DNA of 64,000 bases from Aquincolibacterium sp964606385 (GTDB lineage: Bacteria > Omnitrophota > Omnitrophia > Omnitrophales > Aquincolibacteriaceae): positions 59,462 to 123,461 of the forward strand of contig CAZSFZ010000006.1 in NCBI GenBank assembly GCA_964606385.1, read 5' to 3'. The first letter of the stretch is position 1; each line of letters begins with the position of its first letter. A program made the translations under genes and the position numbers. The notes beneath the pieces were generated by a model, which had not been told where the DNA came from, made no database searches, and worked only from the letters and a program-made list of their open reading frames with translations. Positions 26,070-35,393 of the stretch are shown here, in pieces.

Positions 26070-27057
26070 TTGGCCACGGCCGGTCAAATTCGGATTGATC
26101 CTTGCGGCGGTTTTTATTTTTGTCAAAATGTTCTCTTCCTGCGGGTCCTCAAAGGATGATTGGCAGGTCGTTCGTACCGTAAAGATTGAACGGGGGGATA
26201 TTTTGGTCACGGTGACGGCGACGGGAATGGTCAAGCCCTACAATCGCGTGGAGATCAAGGCGCCGATCCCGGGCCGCATTGAGGAAGTGTTGGTGCGCGA
26301 GGGAGAAGAGGTGAAACAGGGACAGACGCTTGCCCGGATGAGCTCCGTCGAGAGGGCGGCGCTTCTGGACGCGGCGCGGGCCCAGGGCGACGCGGCGGTC
26401 AAGCGGTGGGAGGAAGCCTACAAGGTCGCGCCGCTTTTGGCGCCTTTGGACGGAACGATCATCGTGCGCTCCGTGGAACCAGGACAGACGGTGACCACCG
26501 CCGATCCCGTCGTGGTGCTGTCGGACCGTTTGATCGTCGAAGCCCTGGTGGACGAAACGGATCTTTCCATGATCAAGCTCGGACTGAACACGGAGATTCG
26601 GCTGGATGCTTACCCTAAAGAGGTGTTCGCGGGGAAGGTCGACCACATCACGTTCGAAAGCAAGCTCGAGAATAATGTGAACGTCTACGCGATCGATATC
26701 CTTCCGGAGCAGATCCCCGAATCTTTCCGGAGCGGCATGACGGCGAATGTCGTTTTCATTTCAAAAGAAGAGAAAAATGTTCTCCGCGTTCCTTCGGAAG
26801 CCGTCGTAGCATGGCCGAAAGACCTGCCCCGGCCTGACGGCGTGGTCTTTGCGGTCTATAAAAAGACTTTCGGGGGAAAATTACAGCCGGTTCCGGTCCA
26901 GGTCGGGGAATCTGACGGACAAATGACCGAGATCAAGGAGGGATTGAAAGAGGGGGAGCCGATCGTGATCGTCCGCAAGAAAGAGAAGTCGAAATCCTCC
27001 AATCCCTTCCGGCCCGGCGGGAGTTCTAAAAAAACTGAGGCCCCGCGGCGCCCATGA
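26056..27057 (+). CDS. Periplasmic adaptor (HlyD/MacA-type)
   Basis: 333 residues linking MacB to the outer-membrane channel. An N-terminal hydrophobic anchor (about 10-29, FSSCGSS following) precedes a biotinyl-lipoyl-like half-motif (VEIKAPIPGRIEEVLVREG), a very short helical hairpin (about residues 95-120), the second lipoyl half (LAPLDGTIIVRSVEPGQTV) and beta-barrel and membrane-proximal domains. The hairpin is far shorter than the roughly 70-residue arms of E. coli MacA. The chosen start 26056 begins the conserved anchor; a longer reading from 25933 lies inside the previous gene. It overlaps macB by ATGA. The C-terminal tail is Lys/Ser/Pro-rich. Confidence 0.88.
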   Translation: MKINNWPRPVKFGLILAAVFIFVKMFSSCGSSKDDWQVVRTVKIERGDILVTVTATGMVKPYNRVEIKAPIPGRIEEVLVREGEEVKQGQTLARMSSVERAALLDAARAQGDAAVKRWEEAYKVAPLLAPLDGTIIVRSVEPGQTVTTADPVVVLSDRLIVEALVDETDLSMIKLGLNTEIRLDAYPKEVFAGKVDHITFESKLENNVNVYAIDILPEQIPESFRSGMTANVVFISKEEKNVLRVPSEAVVAWPKDLPRPDGVVFAVYKKTFGGKLQPVPVQVGESDGQMTEIKEGLKEGEPIVIVRKKEKSKSSNPFRPGGSSKKTEAPRRP

Positions 27058-29015
27058 AATTGCTGGAAGTCGAGCGCATCTCCAAGACCTACAAGATCGG
27101 TGAGGTCGAGGTCCGCGCGCTTCAAGATGTTTCACTTTCGATTGGTGCCGGCGAATTTGTCGCGATCATGGGACCTTCCGGCTCCGGCAAGTCGACGCTG
27201 ATGCATCTTTTGGGATTCCTCGATACCCCCGACAGCGGCAGTTTCCGCCTCGCGGGGAAGGATACGGCCCATTTAAAAGAGGAAGAGTACGCTTTTCTTC
27301 GTAATCGCGTGATCGGATTTGTATTCCAGCAATTCAATCTCATGACGCGTTCCACGGCGCTGGAAAATGTTTGTCTCCCCTTACTTTATTCTGATGACCG
27401 CAAGGGGGATCTCGAGAAGTCGCGGGACATGCTCGGGAAAGTAGGGTTGGCCGATCGTGTGGGACACCGGCCTAATGAGCTTTCCGGAGGGCAGCAGCAA
27501 CGCGTGGCGATCGCCCGGTCGCTGGTGAATAAACCTCTCATGATCCTGGCGGATGAACCCACGGGGAATCTTGATTCCAAATCCGGAACGGAGATCCTCG
27601 AGATCTTCAAGGATCTTCACAGGCAAGGCTTAACCATTGTGCTTGTCACGCACTCCGAAGAGGTCGCGGGCGCGGCGGAGCGTGTCATTCACATGCATGA
27701 CGGCAAGATCCTAAGCGATAAAAAGGTTACGGTGTCCGAAAAAAAGCCCGGCGCCGGGGTCCAGTTACCGGACCTTAGCGAATTTTCAAAAAAGAAAAAA
27801 TATAATTACGAGGAGTTTCTGGAACATTTCAGGCAGGCCAGCCGTGTGGTCCTGGGGAATAAACTTAGATCGTTTCTTTCCATGCTGGGGGTCCTGATCG
27901 GGGTGGCTTGCGTGATCACGATGCTGGCTCTGGGCCGCGGTGCCGGAGAATCGATCAAGGAGGATCTTTCCCGCATGGGATCCAACCTTCTTTCCATCCG
28001 ACCGGGATCGGTGAAAGTTCATGGGGTCGAATCCCTGGCGCCGACGCGGCTGAATTTTGAAGATGTCAAAGCGATCAGGGAGGTCCCGGCGGTCAAGCAA
28101 GTGGGACCCCAGGTCACGGGGCAGGGACAACTTGTTTTTGGGAATAAGAACTGGAACACCCGGGTGAACGGTGTGACTCCCGAGTATGCCAGCATGCGGA
28201 ACCAGGAGCCGGTGTCGGGGCGGTTTTTTACCGCGGAAGAGGATCAGGGGCGCGAACGTGTGGTCCTGCTCGGCAAAACGGTCCGGGACGCGCTTTTCGG
28301 GGATGAGGAACCTTTGGGACAAATGATCAAGATCAATCGTGTCAGCTTTCAGGTCCTGGGGATCCTGCCTTCCCTGGGGTCCAATGCTTTCTGGGATCAG
28401 GATGATGTGGTCGTGATCCCTCTCAGGACCGCGATGCGCCGTCTGATGGGGAAGGATTATCTCGATCAGATCGATGTCGAGATCACGGATCTGAAAGAGA
28501 TGAGCGACGCTCAGGAAGAGATCAACGATCTGATCATCCGCAGACACCGGTTGACACCGGAGCGGTATGACAGTTTTAATATCTGTAATTACGCGGATAT
28601 TCAGGCCGCGCTCCAGAACACGACCCGGGTTTTTTCAATTCTTCTCGGAAGCGTGGCGGCGATCTCGCTCGTGGTCGGAGGGATCGGGATCATGAATATC
28701 ATGCTCGTTTCCGTAAAAGAAAGGACCCGTGAGATCGGATTGCGGAAGGCCTTGGGGGCGACGCCGCGGGATATCTTGATGCAATTCCTTGTTGAGGCGG
28801 TCATGATCACATTTCTGGGAGGATTGGCGGGGATCGTGCTTGCCGGAGCGGTCTCGTGGCTGATCGCGGCCCTGGCGCAATGGAAGATGATCATCACCCT
28901 CGATTCACTGCTTCTGGCGTTCGTTTTTTCCGCGGGGGTCGGGATCGTCTTCGGCCTCTGGCCCGCCAAACAGGCCGCGGAACTCGACCCGATCCGGGCG
29001 CTGCGTTATGAATAA
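27054..29015 (+). CDS. macB: MacB-like ABC transporter, ATPase-permease fusion
   Basis: 653 residues. ATPase domain 1-225: Walker A GPSGSGKST at 40-48, signature LSGGQQQR at 143-150, Walker B LADEPTGNLD, and the switch histidine in VTHSEE. A linker (about 226-265) leads to a membrane helix, a periplasmic MacB_PCD domain (about 300-480) and the FtsX-type three-helix bundle at the C-terminus (RTREIGLRKALGATPRDIL loop). MacB proteins act as mechanotransmitters that push periplasmic substrates through TolC-type channels, using ATP on the cytoplasmic side. With the adaptor and outer-membrane lipoprotein it forms a complete tripartite set. The substrate is unknown. Confidence 0.95.
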   Translation: MKLLEVERISKTYKIGEVEVRALQDVSLSIGAGEFVAIMGPSGSGKSTLMHLLGFLDTPDSGSFRLAGKDTAHLKEEEYAFLRNRVIGFVFQQFNLMTRSTALENVCLPLLYSDDRKGDLEKSRDMLGKVGLADRVGHRPNELSGGQQQRVAIARSLVNKPLMILADEPTGNLDSKSGTEILEIFKDLHRQGLTIVLVTHSEEVAGAAERVIHMHDGKILSDKKVTVSEKKPGAGVQLPDLSEFSKKKKYNYEEFLEHFRQASRVVLGNKLRSFLSMLGVLIGVACVITMLALGRGAGESIKEDLSRMGSNLLSIRPGSVKVHGVESLAPTRLNFEDVKAIREVPAVKQVGPQVTGQGQLVFGNKNWNTRVNGVTPEYASMRNQEPVSGRFFTAEEDQGRERVVLLGKTVRDALFGDEEPLGQMIKINRVSFQVLGILPSLGSNAFWDQDDVVVIPLRTAMRRLMGKDYLDQIDVEITDLKEMSDAQEEINDLIIRRHRLTPERYDSFNICNYADIQAALQNTTRVFSILLGSVAAISLVVGGIGIMNIMLVSVKERTREIGLRKALGATPRDILMQFLVEAVMITFLGGLAGIVLAGAVSWLIAALAQWKMIITLDSLLLAFVFSAGVGIVFGLWPAKQAAELDPIRALRYE

Positions 29016-30324
29016 AGCCAATATTTTTAGCGGTGTGTTCCGCGCCCTGCGGCACCGGAATTACCGGATGTTCTTTTGGGGGCATAGCACGTCGCTCATC
29101 GGAACCTGGATGCAGCAGGTGGCCCTGAGCTGGCTTGTCTATCGCATGACGAATTCGCCGTTCCTCCTGGGGATGGCCGGGTTCATGAGCCAGATCCCGA
29201 CCTTTTTCTTTACGCCCTTCGCGGGTGTTTTCGCCGACCGCCACAGCCGCCGCAACATGCTTTTCCTGACGCAGGGGGCGTCGCTCGTGCAGGCCTCGAT
29301 CCTCGCGTTCCTCGTGCTCACGGACCAGATCCAGGTCTGGCACATCATGGTGCTTTGTTTTTTTCTCGGCGTCATTTTCTCTTTTGATATCCCGATCCGT
29401 CAGGCTTTTACGATCGAAATGATCGAGGACCGGGAGGATCTCGGGAACGCGATCGCCCTGAATTCCACCATGCTTAACGCTGCCCGCCTCATCGGTCCCT
29501 CCATCGCAGGGATCCTGGTGGCGACGGTGGGGGAAGGTATTTGTTTTCTTTTGAACGCGGTCAGTTATATCCCGGTTCTTTTGTCGCTTGCCGCGCTGCG
29601 GGTGAAGCCGGCAGTTCTGGCGATCCGGCCGCGGCACATCCTGGCAGAACTCAAGGAAGGATTGGGCTACGCGTGTCGTTTTCTGCCGATTAAATGGATC
29701 CTGATCCTTCTTTCCATGATCAGTCTCATGGGAGTGCCTTACCAAGTACTCATGCCGGTTTTTGCCCGGGACATTTTCCATGGCGGGGCGAACACGCTGG
29801 GTTTTCTGATGGGGATCTCCGGGTTGGGGGCGCTCATCGGAGCGATCTATCTGGCCGCGCGCAAGAGCGTGATCGGTCTTGTCGGGGTCATTACATGGAC
29901 CGCGGCGCTTTTCGGGGTCGCGATCGTTCTTTTTTCTTTTTCGCACAACTTCTGGGTCGCAATGCCGATGATCCTTGCATCAGGGTTCGGGGTTATGGCC
30001 AACACCGCCGCGTGCAATATCGTTCTTCAAACAGTAGTGGATGAGGACAAACGCGGCCGCGTGATGGGCTTCTATACGATGGCTTTCATGGGAACGATGC
30101 CTTTCGGAAGTCTGTTCGCGGGTTTTCTGGCATCCAGGATCGGGGCGCCCTACACGGTCCTGATCGGAGGGATCTCATGCGTGCTTATCGCTTTTATTTT
30201 TATGAAAAAATTACCGCTTATCCGGAAAGAGATACGTCCGGTCTACGCGCAAAAAGGGATCATTCCCGAAGTGGCCCGCGGACTTCAGGCCGCGGCGGGT
30301 ATCGAAAGTCTCGGTCATGAATAA
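29008..30324 (+). CDS. MFS transporter, EntS-like exporter
   Basis: 438 residues with 12 predicted helices. The cytoplasmic loop between helices 2 and 3 reads AGVFADRHSRRNML, the family A motif variant, and FYTMAFMGTMPFGSLFAG near helix 11 is typical of the EntS/MFS_3 group that includes siderophore and drug exporters. It overlaps macB by eight bases (ATGAATAA) and glgB by the same eight-base pattern, so it belongs to the same transcript. It may pass a substrate to the periplasm for the MacAB system; this is inference from order. Confidence 0.88.
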   Translation: MNKANIFSGVFRALRHRNYRMFFWGHSTSLIGTWMQQVALSWLVYRMTNSPFLLGMAGFMSQIPTFFFTPFAGVFADRHSRRNMLFLTQGASLVQASILAFLVLTDQIQVWHIMVLCFFLGVIFSFDIPIRQAFTIEMIEDREDLGNAIALNSTMLNAARLIGPSIAGILVATVGEGICFLLNAVSYIPVLLSLAALRVKPAVLAIRPRHILAELKEGLGYACRFLPIKWILILLSMISLMGVPYQVLMPVFARDIFHGGANTLGFLMGISGLGALIGAIYLAARKSVIGLVGVITWTAALFGVAIVLFSFSHNFWVAMPMILASGFGVMANTAACNIVLQTVVDEDKRGRVMGFYTMAFMGTMPFGSLFAGFLASRIGAPYTVLIGGISCVLIAFIFMKKLPLIRKEIRPVYAQKGIIPEVARGLQAAAGIESLGHE

Positions 30325-32590
30325 AAAAAAGAACTCCGAAAATGTTTCATCGCGGGGGAAGAAAAAAACGGTTTTCCGCAAGCTCTGGTCGCTTCTGCTG
30401 CCGGACGCGGTTGAGAAGATCGTCCGCTTTGAGGAAGGCGCTCCGTTCAGGACCTTGGGCGCCCATCCGGCCAAAAACGGTCCGGGCGTAACCGTTCGAG
30501 CGTTCCTGCCGCGGGCTGCCCAGGCCTGGGTCCTCAAAAGGAATGGGTCTCAGGAACGCAGGCCGATGGAAAAGATCCATCCCGCCGGTTTTTTTGAAGT
30601 TACATTCGAAAAATCCAAAACGCTCTTCCCTTATAAGATCGAGTCACGGGACGAATCGGGGTTTTCAAAAGAATTCGAGGATCCTTACGCGTTCTTTCCC
30701 GACCGCTTGAGCGATTTTGATCTTCATCTGATCGGAGAGGGGACCCATCGCCGGAGCTACGAAAAATTCGGCAGTCATGTGGTCACGGTTAAGGGCGTCG
30801 AAGGGGTTTTCTTCACGGTTTGGGCCCCCAACGCGAAGAGCATCAGCGTGGTCGGGAATTTCAATCACTGGATTCCCGGCGCGCATCCCATGACGCGTCT
30901 TCCCACCTCGAATGTCTGGACGCTTTTTATTCCGGGACTGAAGGACGGGGAGGTCTACAAATACGCGATCCGTTCTTCCGTGGACGGGCATGTGCGTCTT
31001 AAAACCGATCCTTACGCCTTTGGGACGGAATTACGTCCCGGAAGCGCCGCCGTCGTGACGCGTCTGGACACATTCACTTGGTCAGACGACGCGTGGTTGA
31101 ATAAACGGAAACAAAAGGATCTTTTCCGTTCGCCGGTCTCGATCTATGAGGTCCATCTCGGTTCCTGGAAGAGGGAACAATCGAACGGCTGGGGGTTCCT
31201 TAATTATCGCGATCTCGCGCACCAACTGGTGGAATACGTCAAGTTCATGGGGTACACCCATATCGAGCTGATGCCTGTCATGGAACACCCCCTGGATGAA
31301 TCGTGGGGGTATCAGGTCATTAATTACTACGCTCCAACGCGCCGGTTCGGATCTCCCGAGGATTTCATGTATTTCGTGGATTATTGCCACCGTTACGATA
31401 TCGGCGTGATCCTGGACTGGGTGCCGGCCCATTTCCCGCGCGACGGACACGGCCTTTTCGATTTTGACGGCCGGCAGATCTACGCCTCCGAAAGCTGGCG
31501 GCGGGCTGAGCAGAAAGAATGGGGGACCATGATCTTTGATTACGGGAAAAAGGAGGTCGATAATTTCCTGCTTTCGAACGCCCTTTTCTGGCTCGATAAA
31601 TATCACGTGGACGGGCTTCGGGCGGATGCCGTCGCTTGCATGCTTTACCTGGACTACGCGCGGAAGCCGGGGGAATGGGAACCTAACAAATACGGCGGGA
31701 ATGCAAACCTTGAAGCGATCGAATTCCTCAAAGAGTTCAACAAAGTGGTTCACGCTTCTTTCCCCGGCGTCTTGACCATTGCTGAAGAATCCACGGCGTG
31801 GGGGGGCGTCTCAAAGCCCGTGCATCTGGGAGGTCTTGGCTTCAGCATGAAGTGGAATATGGGCTGGATGCATGACACGCTTGAATACTTTTCCAAGGAC
31901 CCCGTTTTCCGCAAATTCCATCAGGGCGTGTTCCCGTTCTCAAGCCACTACGCTTTTTCGGAGAATTTCATCCTTCCGATCTCGCATGATGAGACCGTTT
32001 ACGGCAAGCGGTCGCTGCTTGAGAAAATGGCAGGGGACGACTGGCAGAAGTTCGCGAACCTCCGGCTGTTCCTGACCTACCTCTTCGCGTTCCCGGGCAA
32101 GAAGCTTCTTTTTATGGGGAACGATTTCGCGCAGCGCAATGAATGGGACTTCAACCGTTCGATCGATTGGCATCTGATGCAGGCGCCCCGGCACCGGCGG
32201 GTAAATCTTTTGATTCGGGACCTTCACCGTCTTTACCGGGAGAATCCGGCCTTTCATGAAGGGGACTGCTCGGGCGGGACTTTTGAATGGATCGACTGCT
32301 CGGACGCGGACCATTCCGTCGTGAGTTTTCTGCGCTGGTCCAGGGATTACCAGCAGGTCTTGATCTTTGTGTTCAACATGACGCCCCTGATCCTCGAACG
32401 CTACCGCATCGGGGTTCCGCGGCCGGGTTATTATCAGGAGGTCCTGAACAGCCAGGCGTTTGACTACAGCGGTTGCGGTCTCGGGAACCTCGGCGGCATT
32501 CATGCCGAGAACGTTCCGTGGCAGAGCCGCCCTTTCTCCATCAATATCCAGATCCCGCCGCTCGGGGCATTGATCTTCCGCCCCTGTTAA
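30317..32590 (+). CDS. glgB: 1,4-alpha-glucan branching enzyme (GH13)
   Basis: Introduces alpha-1,6 branches into glycogen in the cytoplasm. 757 residues: a basic leader, two N-terminal beta modules (about 40-140 and CBM48 at about 160-250), the GH13 barrel, and a C-terminal beta domain. Catalytic residues: nucleophile D437 (GLRADAVACM), acid/base E490 (TIAEEST), stabiliser in ISHDETVYG. The spacing of 53 residues between D437 and E490 equals that of E. coli GlgB (D405/E458). It is the last gene of a run that starts at 22204; its presence behind efflux genes is unusual. A second, unrelated (GH57) branching enzyme lies at 54.7 kb. Confidence 0.96.
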   Translation: MNKKKNSENVSSRGKKKTVFRKLWSLLLPDAVEKIVRFEEGAPFRTLGAHPAKNGPGVTVRAFLPRAAQAWVLKRNGSQERRPMEKIHPAGFFEVTFEKSKTLFPYKIESRDESGFSKEFEDPYAFFPDRLSDFDLHLIGEGTHRRSYEKFGSHVVTVKGVEGVFFTVWAPNAKSISVVGNFNHWIPGAHPMTRLPTSNVWTLFIPGLKDGEVYKYAIRSSVDGHVRLKTDPYAFGTELRPGSAAVVTRLDTFTWSDDAWLNKRKQKDLFRSPVSIYEVHLGSWKREQSNGWGFLNYRDLAHQLVEYVKFMGYTHIELMPVMEHPLDESWGYQVINYYAPTRRFGSPEDFMYFVDYCHRYDIGVILDWVPAHFPRDGHGLFDFDGRQIYASESWRRAEQKEWGTMIFDYGKKEVDNFLLSNALFWLDKYHVDGLRADAVACMLYLDYARKPGEWEPNKYGGNANLEAIEFLKEFNKVVHASFPGVLTIAEESTAWGGVSKPVHLGGLGFSMKWNMGWMHDTLEYFSKDPVFRKFHQGVFPFSSHYAFSENFILPISHDETVYGKRSLLEKMAGDDWQKFANLRLFLTYLFAFPGKKLLFMGNDFAQRNEWDFNRSIDWHLMQAPRHRRVNLLIRDLHRLYRENPAFHEGDCSGGTFEWIDCSDADHSVVSFLRWSRDYQQVLIFVFNMTPLILERYRIGVPRPGYYQEVLNSQAFDYSGCGLGNLGGIHAENVPWQSRPFSINIQIPPLGALIFRPC

Positions 32591-32610
32591 GTTTGTTCGG
32601 GAAAATCGGA

Positions 32611-32638
32611 TTGATTTTTCGGGATATCCCGCTATACT
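32611..32638 (+). promoter_or_regulatory. Promoter of the cobalamin uptake operon
   Basis: TTGATT (32611-32616), 16-base spacer, TATACT (32633-32638). The predicted transcript starts near 32645, giving a leader of about 440 bases that contains the cobalamin riboswitch. Confidence 0.65.
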
Positions 32639-32644
32639 TCGTTC

Positions 32645-32798
32645 GTTGTTCTCGTGTGGATGGTTTTTGTCCACTCGCCCTGTCCAGACTTGCTTTTGAA
32701 ATTTAAGGATTGTCTGGACGGCACTAGCTACCCGTTGTATTGATTGAACGAGAGCCAGTGCTGAGCGTATGCGAAGGGTTTCATTGAAAATATAGAGT
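32645..32798 (+). other. Upstream part of the B12 leader: stem-loop and duplicated element
   Basis: A perfect 8-bp stem, GTCCAGAC (32682-32689) with GTCTGGAC (32712-32719), closes a 22-base loop. The loop holds GCTTTTGAAATTT (32692-32704), which is repeated exactly at 32980-32992, right behind the aptamer. CCTGTC precedes both copies (32679-32684 and 32974-32979). No gene is seen here. Confidence 0.55.
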
Positions 32799-32979
32799 GA
32801 CAGGTGCTGGGAAGAGAGATCTGAGAGAATGCTCTCAGGGACTCCACGGTGCCGCCGCTGTCGGTAAGGACGAAAGCGAATCAGCCACTGCTTCGATGTA
32901 AGAGGCGGGAAGGCTCGCGAGTAGGCTTGCCCCGTTGAATACGGGGTAAACACTTACCTAGTCAGAATATCAGCCTGTC
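32799..32979 (+). promoter_or_regulatory. Cobalamin riboswitch aptamer
   Basis: The conserved cobalamin core is recognisable in order: GACAGGTGCTGGG, GGGACTCCACGGTGCCGCCGC, GTCGGTAAGGACGAAAGCGA, TCAGCCACTG, GAGGCGGGAAGG, and the closing AGTCAGAATATCAGCCTGTC. The first GACAGG (32799-32804) pairs with the last CCTGTC (32974-32979) to close the aptamer. It precedes a btuB-btuFCD locus, the expected target, and should switch expression off when B12 is plentiful. Confidence 0.93.
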
Positions 32980-33046
32980 GCTTTTGAAATTTGAGATCGT
33001 TCGTTTGAGATCTCGTAACGCCTCCGAGCAGAGGTCAAGACAGGTC

Positions 33047-33084
33047 ACCCTTTCTTGCCCCATCGAGGCAGAAAGGGTTTTTTT
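33047..33084 (+). terminator. Riboswitch-controlled intrinsic terminator
   Basis: ACCCTTTCTTGCC (33047-33059) pairs with GGCAGAAAGGGT (33067-33078) with one bulged T, followed by seven T residues (33078-33084). A second GACAGG copy (33039-33044) immediately before the stem can pair with CCTGTC at 32974, an alternative to the aptamer-closing helix, and may form the antiterminator. Confidence 0.88.
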
Positions 33085-35382
33085 GTGTCTAAAGTCAAAA
33101 AGATTCGGAGCGCGCATCTCCGGATGATCAGTGCGTTGTTCCTTGTTTTTTGTTTTTTGAACATCGGTTGGAGTTTTCCATTCTTCAAAAAGAAGGAAAA
33201 TAAAACGCCGGCCAATGCCGCCCAAACGGTCCAGGAATCCAAGCCGGATTCTCAGCAAACCCAGCCTCAAGTGGATGTTGCCGATCAGGGTTCCGACCAA
33301 GTAAAAAAAGCGGATACCCTTTCCGTCAACGTTATTGCTTCCAGGCTTCCTTCAACGACACAAAATATTAATGATATGCCCTCCAACGTTACCTTTAAGA
33401 GCGCCGAGGAACTCGGGTATACCAAGCCCATGACCTTTCAGGACGCAGTCCGCGACACGGAAGGCGCTATTTTCTACGATGAGGTAGGGAACGGTGTGGA
33501 CTCCACTTTTTCTTTGCGCGGTTTTACGAGCTCAAGCGCGGTCGTGTTCCTTGTGGACGGCGTGCGGGTGAATGAAGTTGACAGTAACGCGGTGAACTTT
33601 CCGCTGATCCCGATGCGGGATGTCCAGTCTATCCAGATCGAGCGTGGTTCTTCCTCCGCCGTTTACGGGAGCAATGCCTTTGCTGGGGTGGTGAATATCA
33701 CGACGGGACAGCCGAGCTCGAAACCAGTCCATCTTTTTGGGGGACTCGAATGGACCAGTTTTCACGGTCTCCGTTTCAATCAAGGCGTGAGCGGCACGAT
33801 CCAGGACAAGATCACGCCGCTGGGAGGTAAATTCACTTATTATTTCAACGGGGAGCGCGATGATACCCAGGGTTACCGGAACCACTCAGAATTCCGTCTG
33901 ACTTCTTTTGATATCAAGACCGCTTATGAGCTTCCGGAGGAGCAGGGCCGCTTCTTTGTGAACGTGAAGCATATGGTGGATGGAGACCATACGCCCGGGG
34001 AGATCACCCTGCAGCAATATACGGCGGGGAACCTGCGCGCCAGCAACAAGCCCTACGATGGCCGTAAATTCTTCAACACGATCGTTTCGCTGGGCGGGGA
34101 CAAGAAATTCTGGGATGACCGGATCTTGGCGTCGATCATGTATAGTGACCGCGAGAATCGAAGGAATATTTACACTACTTATGGGACTTTCACGGATTTG
34201 ACTTACGGGTTCGATCCGTATACGGCATTTATTAACATGAAAAGCCGGGACCGCGATCTGACATGGCAGCTGAAATACGACGATCAATGGAAATGGCTTG
34301 GGAATGAGACGCTTTTAGGGATGGAGGTCCGAAATAGCCGGCAGACTTCGGCCGAGCGGTATGCCTATCTGGGGAATATCCAGGAATCCTTGCCTCCCAC
34401 GACCGATCACAGCGCGGACTATCGCAATGTCGCGATCTTTTGGCGGGAGACCTTGAAAATCTTCGACCGCATCATCCCTTATTTCGGGATGCGGCATGAT
34501 TTCAATTGGCTGAACACCCAGGACGCCATCACCCCGACGAATAATGTCAGCCAGCGGTATGACAAGTCCACGCTTTCCACGGGTGTTACCGTGAAGCCTT
34601 TCAAATGGATGGATCTTTTCGGGAATTATTCGCAAGGATTCCGTGTTCCCACCATGGATGAACTGGTCCCATGGGCGGGCGCCAATCAGGTGAACATCAA
34701 CCCTGAAAAATCCAATAGCTATGAAGCGGGGACCCGGTTACGGTATAAAGACACCGTCGCCTACAAGCTCAGCTATTTTCTGATCGATGTGGAAAATGAG
34801 ATCCAGTGGGATAATGTGCTGAGCCAATATTACAACATCGCTGAAACGCGCCGTTACGGGATCGAGCAGCGCGTGGATATCACTCCCGTTCAGGAAGTGA
34901 AATTATACGGAAGTTATACCTGGATGACGGCGTTCGTCCACAGCAACGGCGGTACCAGCAGTCTTGTCCAGGGACGCTCCCTGGGGCAGGTTCCGGCGAA
35001 CCGGTTCACACTCGGGGGCATCGCGACGCCTTTAAAGCGGCTGGGAACCCCGTTTGACGGTTTAAAATTGGGCTTGAACGGAGAGTTTACCGGGAAACAG
35101 CACCCGTCCAGTTATGAATCTTCGAGTCAAGCGACCCTGGACGCGACGGGAGGAGCGGGGCATTGGATCAAGGCGTATTCCGTTTGGAATTTCATCACAT
35201 CTTTTGAGTGGAAAAAGAAAGAGATATATCTGAAGATCAATAACATCTTTAATGAGCGGTATTATTCCCGCGCCTATGCCGGATCCTCGTGGGGGAGTTC
35301 TCTATACCCTTTTGGGGACTATGTGTGGGTTAATCCGGGAGCCCGCCGTGAATTTGTGCTCGGAACCAAGTGGGAGTTTTAG
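33085..35382 (+). CDS. btuB: TonB-dependent outer-membrane receptor, probably for cobalamin
   Basis: About 765 residues. After a basic leader and a signal peptide (hydrophobic core ALFLVFCFLNIGWS) there is a Gln/Pro/Lys-rich spacer, a TonB-box-like DTLSVNV, the plug domain (SAEELGYTKPMTFQDAV to YGSNAFAGVVNITT) and the 22-strand barrel ending in aromatic GTKWEF. Cobalamin specificity is inferred from the riboswitch and the downstream btuFCD. The start is uncertain: GTG at 33085 directly follows the terminator T-run with AAAGGG (inside the terminator stem) as a possible ribosome binding site; ATG at 33124 would give a shorter signal peptide. An earlier ATG at 33055 lies inside the terminator stem and is unlikely. 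Confidence 0.9.
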   Translation: MSKVKKIRSAHLRMISALFLVFCFLNIGWSFPFFKKKENKTPANAAQTVQESKPDSQQTQPQVDVADQGSDQVKKADTLSVNVIASRLPSTTQNINDMPSNVTFKSAEELGYTKPMTFQDAVRDTEGAIFYDEVGNGVDSTFSLRGFTSSSAVVFLVDGVRVNEVDSNAVNFPLIPMRDVQSIQIERGSSSAVYGSNAFAGVVNITTGQPSSKPVHLFGGLEWTSFHGLRFNQGVSGTIQDKITPLGGKFTYYFNGERDDTQGYRNHSEFRLTSFDIKTAYELPEEQGRFFVNVKHMVDGDHTPGEITLQQYTAGNLRASNKPYDGRKFFNTIVSLGGDKKFWDDRILASIMYSDRENRRNIYTTYGTFTDLTYGFDPYTAFINMKSRDRDLTWQLKYDDQWKWLGNETLLGMEVRNSRQTSAERYAYLGNIQESLPPTTDHSADYRNVAIFWRETLKIFDRIIPYFGMRHDFNWLNTQDAITPTNNVSQRYDKSTLSTGVTVKPFKWMDLFGNYSQGFRVPTMDELVPWAGANQVNINPEKSNSYEAGTRLRYKDTVAYKLSYFLIDVENEIQWDNVLSQYYNIAETRRYGIEQRVDITPVQEVKLYGSYTWMTAFVHSNGGTSSLVQGRSLGQVPANRFTLGGIATPLKRLGTPFDGLKLGLNGEFTGKQHPSSYESSSQATLDATGGAGHWIKAYSVWNFITSFEWKKKEIYLKINNIFNERYYSRAYAGSSWGSSLYPFGDYVWVNPGARREFVLGTKWEF

Positions 35383-35393
35383 GAGCTGCTTCT

